Shown here: piece by piece, positions 9,882 through 19,349 of the stretch
How the letters are laid out: each line of letters begins with the position of its first letter
How positions within the stretch are numbered: position 1 is the first letter of the stretch
NCBI RefSeq assembly: GCF_014066305.1
Contig: NW_023501087.1
Span: 186,001-250,000, forward strand
Length of the DNA: 64,000 nt
Direction: 5' to 3'
Source of the DNA: Letharia columbiana
Taxonomy: Eukaryota > Ascomycota > Lecanoromycetes > Lecanorales > Parmeliaceae
Translations under genes and position numbers: made by a program
Notes under the pieces: generated by a model
What the model saw: only the letters and a program-made list of their open reading frames with translations
What the model was told of the DNA's origin: nothing
Database searches by the model: none

Positions 9882-12800
9882 ATGGCGCCCCGACCCAAGA
9901 CGTATGGGACTCGGAGGTCCCATGCAAAGCCAGCTGGTGACTTGGTGAACGAGACCACAGCGGACGAGCCCAAGCCTAAGCTGAGAAGGATAGATGTGAT
10001 ATCTGCTAGTATGAGGACTGATGAAGAGAAGGATCTTGGAAAAGCACAAAAAGAAGAAAAGAAGGACGTACCATCGCAAGGTCTGGGAAAGGAAGACAAG
10101 TCGGCTTCTGGCATAGCACTGGGACAGCGTGCCGCTCCATCACGTACACCAGATATCGAAGACAAGTCCACAACTGCATCGCCGGCATCAGGGTCTCTCA
10201 AAAATAGGAGGATGTCGGCTCAAGACATGTTGGTCCCAGACACATCAGTAAAGGAGCGTGGTTCGCGTTGCAAAAGCATTAGAAAATTGGTCAATGGATC
10301 AGCAACATTGGAGAACGAGAACCTCATCACCAACACGGGCTTCGAATCCGTTCCAACAGATCATACCTCCCCTTCGCATGCAAAAGCGATTTTTCGTCCG
10401 AACGGCTTTACCGATGACAATCAACAGTCCTATGCTGGCCATGACCTTGACTTAACAGATAAACCAAGTGATATAGGTGATCTAGCCATCTGGGTCGCGC
10501 AATTAATCCGCAAAATCTCAGACAAGAGTCTTACAACAGCAGTATCCGAGTCAGGGCAGAAAGATTCTAACCCACAACCTGAACATGATATAGAAATGGT
10601 TGATGCGCGAGACAATGTAGAGGATGTTCGCATGACGAGAGGCAAAGAAAAAAAGAGATTGCAACAATTGAAGGCGAAAGAGCCTGCAAATGGTATAAGC
10701 TTGTCTCTCTCTTGTATTCCTGTATTGCTCCTGTGCTGGCAGCCAACAGTACCCAATCTTAAGTGGATATAGCAGCTAATATGTTATTACCGACTGTAGA
10801 CTTGAGCGGCAAATTTGTTGCTGGAGTAGGAAATTTATTGAGGCCGAGAGATGCAGCACCTATAGAGATGCAGTTGAAAGATGACTTGAACGACGAGCTC
10901 AAACAAAGACTGTTTGGACCTTCAGTCTCGACAGACATGTCAACTGGTGTTATTGAGCGGAATGCTTGCGGGAAGCTTCTGTTTAATACCCTTGTTGATA
11001 TTGGCGATTCGGCTAACCGTAACTCTGCTGCGGTCCTGAAGTCGGCTCTTGAGGAAAGAAAAGATGATGCTCCATTTCTTTCCGCTGTGAAACTGCTTGC
11101 ATCATCATCAGAAATCATGGCTTTCATCAACTTTCTCTTCAGCAAAGATGATCCCCTTCAATGGGAAGCCTCAAATGCTGATGAGTCTCGTCCATCCACT
11201 GGGTTGGAAACCTCTGGGGCGACGACCGTTACCGAAACGTCTGATCTCACAAGTCGTGCAGGCACCTCTATAACTGACGCAGAGAATTCGTTTAAGGCCA
11301 CAACCAAAAACAAAGCAATGGACAGCGAGAAACATGGTATGTCGCTTGTGCTACTGCTGCCTTGCTCCACAGACTAATCTGTCTCATCCAGAGAAACAAA
11401 AACGATCACAAGAAGCCATCCAAGCGCTCGATGCGGCAACAACGATTCTAGTCCAGATCCAACAAGGTGAGGCTGGCATGGACGTTGTTACACCCTATGC
11501 CAGCGGCAGCATGATTTCAAATCCTGTTGGCCAGCGCCATATGAATACCTATGGAACTGCAAATGGTCCTCCATATTCTGACCATCCCACCTATGGAATG
11601 GCGCACGGCCTTCCTGTGGGTGCGAATCTTAACAACTATGCTTCGCCTTATGCCATTCCTTTGGCTACCCATCCGGATAGCTATGCCTCCCCCTACTCCA
11701 ATCCTGTGAACCAGCCTCCTGCAAATTATGCCTCACCATATGCCAATTCTATGGTCCCCAATCAAGCCAGTGGATCTGGATCTGTCGGTAGCGGTGACAA
11801 TCGAGCCAACACGCATGATGGTCATGAGACACCACATGACAACAAGGAAGCTCATACAGCACTCCAGGATATCATCGGAGCTACGACCGAAGCCAAAAAA
11901 GAGAACGATAAAGCTGCTGGCCAAGACATCAGCAATGAAGAGGAGGATGCAAGCAACGCAAGTAAGGAAAATGATGGCCAAGGCGTCAGCAATGAAAAAG
12001 AGGAGACAAGCAAAGCATGCAACGAAGCTCCTGGCCAAGGCGTCAGTAATAAAAAAGAAGAGGCGAGTAATGTTGTTGACTTGGACGAAACCGACGTCGA
12101 TGATGCCGACAAGCAGGGCAACAGCAGAGGAGAGGATGAGACACGCAGCGATGACGATCTGACAGACGATGACTTGACAGACGATGACTTCATGCCAGCA
12201 AAGACTGACAACCAAAATATCGTCCCCCCAGCTGAGAACCATAAACTCTTTACCGGTGAACGCCTTGGAGATTTTACCTCTAGGGAGAACATTGATTGGT
12301 TACTCGCCGTGGGCAATGGTGGCAAGATTCCAACACCAAACAAGAACACAAGAATGAGTTCTCCTTCCAGAAGCTCATCGTCTCAAACAGACGCTCAGGT
12401 CCAGACGGAGGTCAGCAGGATCATTGACCAAATCATGCTCTACAAAGATTGGCGCGGTCACCCTGGTGGGACTACGAAGCAGCTCTTCTACGCATCAGCA
12501 GAGGGGCAGCGACTGGCAGCAGAATTGAGGCGTCTAATGGCTATTGCGAAGCCTGTGCTCAACACGATCATACCATTGGCAGAGAGCCAAGCTAGACTGA
12601 GGTTCTACCAACAGCTTGAGAGCCATGCAATCAAGGAAAAGCGAGACCGTGAGATTCAGGAAGGCATCAACCGGTTTTACGGGGCTCCTGTTCAGATGCG
12701 ACCATGGGGCCCTCCTCCTGCTGGGATCCCTGTCGTTGGGTTCCCCATCCCTCCAACATTGCCTTCTAATGGGCCCGTGCAGGTACCGTTCGTCCGACGT

Positions 12801-12944
12801 GGCAACGTCATAACAGCACCACCGGGCGGAAGAAATCCTGAAGAGGAGAAAAAAGCCGAGACCTATGGCTATCCACCTATGCCAGGGTCGCGACCAGGGG
12901 ACTCTCATCGAGGACAAAAGAGGAAGACGGCGGCACGACACTAA
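9882..12944 (+). CDS. Large, mostly disordered hypothetical protein, 975 aa
   Basis: Exons 9882-10692, about 10773-11336 and 11392-12944 join in frame; the first acceptor could also be at 10775. The protein is highly charged. The N-terminal third is Lys/Glu-rich. The middle has a Tyr repeat (YASPYAIP, YASPYSNP, YASPYANS at about 11638-11760). It is followed by an acidic imperfect repeat (GQDISNEEEDASN, GQGVSNEKEETSK, GQGVSNKKEEASN) and DDLTDDDLTDDDF. A more ordered helical part (about 12400-12680, AAELRRLMAIAKPVLNTII) precedes a Pro-rich end closing in KRKTAARH, a possible nuclear signal. I do not recognise a family. A chromatin or RNA-associated role is only a guess from composition. Confidence 0.65.
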
Positions 12945-13352
12945 TCTTTTCGGCGTTTGCAAGGGAAATGTGACGAAGCATAGCGAGGTGTATCTGGCGC
13001 ACTTATATGCATGGAAAAGGTTTTGCGCGGCAAGATACCCAAAGCATGAACAGAATTCAACAACTACGGCGTTCCATACTACCGCATAGCGAGGGAGGCG
13101 TTTTCACTTCTTGGTGCCCATTCCAGGGTGCTGTGTTCATTCTACTGGAGCGGTGTTAGGGGCTAGAGTTCGAGCCACCACAGCGGCAAGGAGAGCTCCT
13201 TCCCCTACTGTACAAACTCTTCAGGGACTAAGGTTCCAATCAATACGCATGCCCACTTGTATCATAGATAGGTATCGCGTACTTCAGACGCGTTTCAGAC
13301 CCATCATCACCCAACTGAGGGCAAAATCAAATGAGTCCAGGTACTTTGAATA
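12945..13352. other. Intergenic region without a clear gene
   Basis: This is the 3' flank of the disordered-protein gene. Short frames are present, but codon use and context do not support a gene. Confidence 0.4.
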
Positions 13353-13887
13353 TTACAATCCTCCACCAACCCTCACACTCCACGCCAGCCTCAATGTCAC
13401 ATCGAGCACCCACCCATTTTCGTGCCTGAGTGTCACACTCCCCAGCCCAGTGTATCCTCTCCTTGCCATGGCCTGCATATAAGCCGCAAACCAGTACACA
13501 ATGCTCCATTCCAGACCATGCGAATTAGCCCCATCTACCACCAGGAAGTCAAGCACCAAGGGCCCGTCAGCTATGTCGACGCCAACGGCTAGTGGGGCGG
13601 CATTTGCGAGTATCCGAGCCGCTGCGTAGAGCCATGACTTGCCCGTAGAATGAATCTAGGATGTCCGCCGAGCTCGATCGGCATGAGGATTGGGCCTGGC
13701 GTGACGGTGAAGGTCCAGCCGGCAGGCCATGTGTAGTCTGAGGGTGGTGATGTGCGAGGGCAAAGGGGAACGGAGAGGGGCCTGGAGGCGTTGAGATGGT
13801 AGTACTGGAGGTAGAGGATTCCGTGTGTTGCAGTTTCTTTCAGTCTGAAACTGCTCTCGGGCTGTCAATTGAGGATTGGAGCCATCA
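13353..13887 (-). pseudogene. Relic of an unidentified protein-coding gene
   Basis: Minus-strand frames read like one protein in two pieces. The first (about 13700-13860) contains THGILYLQYYHLNASRP and YTWPAGWTFTVTPGP. The second (13353-13640) contains SWLYAAARILANAAPLAVGV and continues to WSIVYWFAAYMQ, ending VRVGGGL. The pieces are in different frames, with no GT..AG intron that joins them and a TAG between. The candidate start MAPILN is followed at once by TGA. I take it as a decayed gene. A missed intron or non-coding chance frames remain possible. Confidence 0.3.
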
Positions 13888-14480
13888 AAGTCATCTGAAT
13901 CCTTGAGAGCCTCGAATGAGTGTTTTCTGCCATCTTAGCAATCATGAATTCTCGCATTCGAAGACTTCATATGACCAATGCAGCGGTGGCAGGGTCCGTT
14001 GCGCTTGGAGGCAGAATCATTGGCGGCTCAAAGTTCCAATTCCCTGGTGCGAAAAGGATTGTCATGACAATTGGAAAGAGCCCTGCATCAGGTCATGGTA
14101 CAGTTTCCATGCGCTGTCAGAAGCGCATGCTTGAGTATTGGGCGTTAGAAACCTTGAAAACCCAATTTCTAGCGCGTAAGATCGACTCTCCAGTCATCAA
14201 CATCAACATATAGCGAGTGATTGGCGAAGCAGAGATTGGCAAGCGTGTCGTGAGGGTGCGGTGCTCATAAGATTGCAAATCCTGGCTAACATGAATCAAT
14301 GCTTTCAACTTTGTAATCCATACACTCCGCTTGGATTCTAGTTTTATATTCAAAATAATGTTCACTATCGTGCAAGAACTGTACGGAGACCAAAGATGAA
14401 GACAGCGATATCAGCTGACATCCTGTAGCTGGATCGCTCAAGCTGTTGACCAGTGCAATCGACCATTGGCTATGATAGCA
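13888..14480. other. Intergenic region with short unsupported frames
   Basis: Short plus-strand frames at 13916-14213 have no recognisable motif, start context or splice signals. I see no RNA gene. Confidence 0.35.
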
Positions 14481-15003
14481 TCAACAGCAACTTGCCATCG
14501 TGTAGACAGCGGGTGCTCTTTTGCTACGCCGCAGGTAGTCACTCGAGCTGGGAGCACTCTGACCAGCCTGCTTGACTAGGGCATCGAGTAAGTCGAACTC
14601 TTCTTGGTCAACGTCACGATCATAAGATAGGCCCGGGATAGTTCTTGCCATTCCAAACCAGCCATTGCGAGCGGGATAAGCCCGGCAGTCTATATATTGC
14701 AAGCGAGTCGGCAGACGTGCCAAGGAGTCCAACCTTACCCTCGTGGAGGTGGGCCAAGCAAACGGTCAATCCGATTGCAATGGAATGCAGCCGGCTCAAC
14801 TGATAAGCCGTCAAGTGACCAACAAATGCGTCTAAGCCCTCAGGACGGTTAAAGCGAAATGTACGCATCGACAGGAAGACATCTTCAAATTCAGCACTGA
14901 CCGATGATGATACCAATCGAAGTCCATTGGGACTTTTCTGATGAAAGCGCCGTCTGCCAAAGCCGAAGCAGTAAGTGGATAAGTTAAGGGAGCGCCATGA
15001 CAT
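14481..15003 (-). pseudogene. Frameshifted gene resembling fungal F-box-like orphan proteins
   Basis: The frame from 15003 (MSWRSLNLSTYCFGFG...) contains LRLVSSSVSAEFEDVFLSMR, then TFRFNRPEGLDAFVGHLT and LSRLHSIAIGL. This is the layout of the abundant fungal family in which an F-box-like N-terminus is followed by a 'prior T-F-R-F ... HL ... R-I-R-S-I-G' core. Coding sense then moves to another frame (LDSLARLPTRLQYIDCRAY, ending YTMASCC at 14481) near 14740. A GTAAGG is present, but no close acceptor restores the frame. The F-box itself is missing. It is probably a truncated, frameshifted copy. Confidence 0.4.
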
Positions 15004-15447
15004 TGGTCGTATTCCCAGAGCCCATCAGAAAGAGAATGTAGCAAAGATCACATAGAGTCAATCCCAGAGTTTGTAAAGTCAAGAGGTGCGCTGCCGCGAC
15101 AATTGTAACGGAACATACCTTAAACACTATCAATTTAAGTGAAGGGAAGCTGTATTTCCTGCTCCGGATATCCTTTGTTCAGGGAGGTTCGAGAAGAACA
15201 CTCAACTCATTCTGGTTGATAGCCACAAAAGTGTGCAAAAATGGAATGACCTGAGAGATGAGACGAGGGAGAGATGTTAGTAAGGTAGACTGACCGCAAT
15301 GTTCGAGAACTAATTCAGCCCTATAAGGCGACCAATAGGCATGGACATACAACGTAAAAATTCGACATTCTAGTTCTCAGCGTCGTTGAGATCTGGAGTC
15401 TGAGCATACCTTGCATATGGCTTTATAAGAAGCATATACGAAGGTCC
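15004..15447. promoter_or_regulatory. Upstream region of threonine synthase
   Basis: About 450 bases precede the THR4 start. A TTTATAAG sequence occurs about 30 bases before the ATG. No gene is apparent. Confidence 0.35.
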
Positions 15448-15454
15448 TGACTCA
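15448..15454 (+). promoter_or_regulatory. TGACTCA (Gcn4/CpcA-type) site abutting the THR4 start
   Basis: The canonical cross-pathway-control heptamer TGACTCA ends directly before the ATG at 15455. Threonine synthase is a known kind of target of Gcn4/CpcA in fungi. Its position at the start codon is unusual, so it may instead be chance. Confidence 0.35.
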
Positions 15455-17890
15455 ATGGCGACAAGATATCTCTCATCCAGAGGGGGTACCCATGATCAAA
15501 ATGCACGTCTTACCCAAACGTCCGACTCACACGCTTTGCTCATACGTCTCACAGCGTTCTTTCGAAGAGGTTGTCATCACTGGCCTTGCTTCAGATGGTT
15601 GGTCCTCTCCTTTCATATGGCTCTTGTTTCCAGCTTAGCTAACCGGGATGTTGAGGCGGCCTATTTCTACCCCAAGAGGTTCCGCCAATGCCCGCCATTT
15701 GGGAAGGGCTTTGGACAGATTGGCACGTTCCTACATTTCAATCGCTGATAAAATCCACTAACGCTGACCTTCTGGTAGGAATTTTGAAGAACTAGCTTTC
15801 GAGATCTTCGCTCTCTACATCGACCCCAATGAAATTCCATCGAGAGATCTTAAGGAAATTGTCAACAAGTCGTATTCGACTTTCCGTGCCCCTGATGTCA
15901 CTCCCTTGGTGACTTTGGATGAAGAGAAGCAGTTGTATTTGCTTGAGCTCTTCCACGGTCCTACGTTCGCTTTCAAGGATGTTGCTCTACAATTACTTGG
16001 CAATCTTTTTGAGTACTTCCTTGTTCGTAAAAATGGGGACAAACCCGAATCAACAAGGGAACACTTAACTGTAGTCGGAGCAACGAGCGGTGACACTGGA
16101 TCTGCGGCCATTTATGGTCTTCGATCTAAGAAGGATGTAAGTCCATGTTTCGGGGCCTTCCTTCCACCAATGCCGTAAATCTAAGCCGCCGGTTGCGTTT
16201 CGCATGCAGAGGGCTTATCCTGCTCCCCATGCCTATCTTGTCACCCAGTCTTGTAGCTTATATGATTCATGCTGACTCTGAAATACGCAGGTCGATATTA
16301 TGATAATGTTTCCCGAAGGAAAGGTCTCACCAGTACAGGAAGCGCAGATGACATCGGTGTAAGTGCTCAAAGAATGTTCTTTTTCAAGCCAAAAGAAGAT
16401 AGGGGTCGAGGCAATTTCTCGGCACAAGATCGTTCTTTTTGCTTCTTGAGCCTGTCTCCTTCTTCCGTTAATACATTGACGAAGAAACGCTGACTCCGAA
16501 ACCTCTAATAGCTTGGACCAAAACGTGCACAATGTGGCCGTTGATGGCAGCTTTGACGATTGTCAAGACTTCGTCAAAGAGTTGTTCGGAGACGCTGAGA
16601 TCAAGAGGACTCATCAGCTCGCTGCCGTCAATTCGATTAATTGGGCTCGTATATTGGCACAGATGTACGTACAGTTTGGCATTTATTTTCAGCATTCCTG
16701 CCGGATTCCATGTTATTGGACTGGGGGGTTTTCCATTTTCTCTCGCTCATTTCAGCATCAACCCAACAAGGCGTTGTCACCTGGCAAAGCGAGATGCTGA
16801 ATCCGCGTTCATACAGATCCTACTACGCATTTTCGCTAGGACGACTCCTTCGAGACGGGAGGATCAACGCAAGCTCCAAGGTTCGCTTCGTAGTTCCCAC
16901 AGGCAACTTTGGGTTCGTACATTTCGGAGCTGTTTCTTCCTAATCGGTAGTAAGATCGAGTCACATGGCATGTCTCGGGAGCAAAAGGACCCTTCTACTC
17001 CCGAGACCTGTCTTGCAACTCCAGTCTCTGCCTCGAATGGCCTTTGCTGACACCGAAATCTGCGTAGAGACGTCCTCGCGGGGTACTTTGCAAAACGCAT
17101 GGGCTTCCCCATAGAGAAACTCGTGGTGGCGACCAATGAGAACGACATCCTCGATAGATTTTGGAAAACCGGCTATTACGAGAAGAAACCTATTCATGGC
17201 CGTCAAGTGAATGGAGGCTTCGCCGAAGATGGCGTCAAAGCCCACGAGGACGGCGTACGAGAGACGTTCAGCCCCGCCATGGATATCCTTGTAAGCAGCA
17301 ACTTCGAGCGCTTACTATGGTTCCTAGCTTTTCAAGTCTACGGTGAAGGCCTGAAAACCGTTGAAGAAAAGAGGGCAGAAGCAGGACGGAGGGTTAAAGG
17401 CTGGCTGGACGAGCTCAAATCAAAAGGGGGTTTCGGCGTCGAGCCCAAGCTCCTTGAAGCCGCAAAGCTGGACTTTGAAAGTGAGCGTGTCTCCAACAAG
17501 CAGACGATTGCAATGATCAGGCAGCAATACTCCGCACAGACACCAGCTGCCAAAGAAGACGCCTCGAGTGGTACCGCAGGCGCTACGAACCATGGCAAAT
17601 ACATCCTGGATCCTCATTCCGCCATCGGTGTCGAAGCAGCCCTAAGATCTGTTCAGCGCGCTCCACCGCCGGGAACTACCCACATCGCGTTGGCTACGGC
17701 TCATCCAGCAAAATTTTCCAAGGCGGTTTCGCAAGCGTTGGAGAATGAGAAGAATTTCCAATTCCGCGATCTGCTGCCGGAGCAATTCGTTGGACTGGAG
17801 GAGTTGGAGAAGAGGAAGTATCATTTCAGAAAAAGCGAGGGGATTGAAGGGTTGCGAAACTTCATCCGCAAGCGAGTACCATCGCGTTGA
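15455..17890 (+). CDS. THR4: Threonine synthase, 8 exons, 551 aa
   Basis: This PLP enzyme converts O-phosphohomoserine to threonine, the last step of threonine synthesis. Exons are 15455-15502, 15555-15597, 15656-15722, 15779-16136, 16291-16358, 16512-16664, 16817-16912 and 17068-17890 (1656 nt, frame kept). Family motifs in order: N-terminal YLSSRGGTHD, SFEEVVITGLASDGGLFLP, SYSTFRAPDVTPLV, the PLP-lysine segment HGPTFAFKD, SGDTGSAAIYGL, VPTGNFGDVLAGYFAKRMG and the VASTNENDIL-like VATNENDILDRF. Length suits fungal enzymes. Introns 1 and 3 appear to begin GCACGT rather than GT. Introns 4-7 are 152-155 nt and belong to the repeated intron family. Exon 1 could be defined otherwise, but the other joins are firm. 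Confidence 0.9.
16137..16290 (+). repeat. Introner-like intron 4 of THR4, 154 nt
   Basis: GTAAGT..CAG intron whose 3' tail is CATGCTGACTCTGAAATACG, sharing the GCTGACTCYGAAA tail with other introns in this window. It is two to three times longer than the ordinary introns here. Confidence 0.6.
16359..16511 (+). repeat. Introner-like intron 5 of THR4, 153 nt
   Basis: GTAAGT..TAG intron with the tail AACGCTGACTCCGAAACC. Thirteen tail bases are identical to the SDR intron 2 tail about 11.6 kb away. Confidence 0.6.
16665..16816 (+). repeat. Introner-like intron 6 of THR4, 152 nt
   Basis: GTACGT..CAG intron with the weaker tail GATGCTGAATCCGCG. The length matches its neighbours. It is the most diverged member of the set. 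Confidence 0.45.
16913..17067 (+). repeat. Introner-like intron 7 of THR4 with perfect hairpin, 155 nt
   Basis: GTTCGT..TAG intron. GTCTCGGGAG at 16972-16981 is the exact reverse complement of CTCCCGAGAC at 16998-17007, giving a ten-pair stem with a 16-base loop. The tail is TTTGCTGACACCGAAATC. Confidence 0.65.
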
Positions 17891-18174
17891 GACAACTTGC
17901 TCAAAAGAGAATACAAGGAGGACTCTTATCTCATCAGACTTGCTGCATAACACAGCCACGTCAAAATAGAGAACGTCGAATTTTCAATCGCGTACATCAA
18001 GCTGACAGGCCCTCAGAGTGAAAGGGCAGCACCTATTTACCCGTGATCAATTAAATTTAACATTGTAGACTGCTCTATAGACATGCTGTTGTTACAGACT
18101 CGCCCTGCCAAGTGGAAGGTATTGGCTCTGATATTCCCGACACCCAGCAGCGGTTGAGTCATTGTGTAAGCCAG

Positions 18175-18435
18175 GTTCTTGGTGTAGCGGTTTGGTGTGG
18201 CGGCTTGGGGTAGCGGTTTGGTGTGGTGGGGTAGCGGTTTGGCAAGTAGGTTTCTGGTATAGCGATTTGGTGCAGCGGTTCGGTGTAGCGGTTAAATGTA
18301 GCGGTTTAGTATGGCGAAATCTTGGTGTAGCGGTTAGGTGCAGCGGCTTGAAGTAAACTTTTGGTGTAGCGATCTGGTGTAGCGATTTGGTAACGGTCCG
18401 GTGTAGCGGCTTGGTGTAGCGGCTTGATGAGGCGA
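18175..18435 (+). repeat. Degenerate minisatellite, GGTGTAGCGGTTT-type unit
   Basis: About twenty imperfect copies of a 12-13 base unit, GGTGTAGCGGYTT, run in tandem. There is no open frame of note on either strand. The repeats begin shortly after the THR4 3' flank and mark the left edge of the accessory block. Confidence 0.75.
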
Positions 18436-19349
18436 TTGAACACGTCGACAGGGTACGCCGATGGGGTGAGGGAGAGATCCAGCTTCGAATTCTCGTAAAA
18501 TGCCTTTTTGAATCATCAAGCACGGTTTAGATCCGTGCATATGCTGCTTCCGTAAGTACAGTCGAACCCCTACTGCGATGCTGGAGACCCACACTACGGC
18601 TTCTTTCTCATTCTCCAACACCTACGTCCTCGTCCAGGCCTCTCGCCATTCATCTTAGATGCTCGCTAAGGAATCAAAAACTTGACTTTAATTTCGTTAT
18701 TCGAGCGACTATCAGTCCACGTACAAGTTGCCATTTAGACTTTAGAGGTCTTTGTTTATTTACATCGCTAGCCATCGCGATAATTAAAAAGTATATCTCG
18801 AGGCGTAGGAGTATTGATTTCAACATCATAGGCCGATCAAGCGAAGAACAAAGTAGATTTGGATGCTGACCTTGGTCTGCTTAGCCGGTTTGATAATCAG
18901 TCTGAGAAGCTTCGACTTAGTAGCGACTTTGGGACGTTCCGATTTGGTGAGGAAGGCCGGCTTAGTAACGGTTTGATGAACTTCAATCCGGTGGAGTGGA
19001 CCAGCTTGGTGTACTCCGGCTTTGTACCGGTATGTAGCTCTTCGGCTTGAGAGTTATTCGCTAGTACGATGTAATACGTTAAAGTAACGAATGAGAGACG
19101 AAGAAATGAGATTGGCGTCAATTGCTTGCAGCTCGTACGAAAACATTGTTTTTGCTATCTGATGCGCTGGGAACAGCTCCTGCATGTACTAGAATTGACA
19201 ATCATCTTATCTAATACATCGTATCTGTGGGCTTTCTCCCTTCATCCTCTGCAGCCTTTCGAGGCAACAACAACACTCGCTCCGGGCTGTGAACCACCAT
19301 ACACAGACGGTCCCTCCTCTCACACAAGGCACAGGCATTATCGGAACCA
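18436..19349. other. AT-richer intergenic stretch without a gene
   Basis: Sequence from about 18660 to 19130 is richer in AT than its surroundings and holds no supported reading frame. It may be old repeat sequence, but I cannot match it to a known element. Confidence 0.35.

Noticed and set aside
16532..17050. 172-residue plus-strand frame inside THR4
   Set aside because: It runs across exon and intron sequence in the wrong frame; the spliced threonine synthase explains the region.
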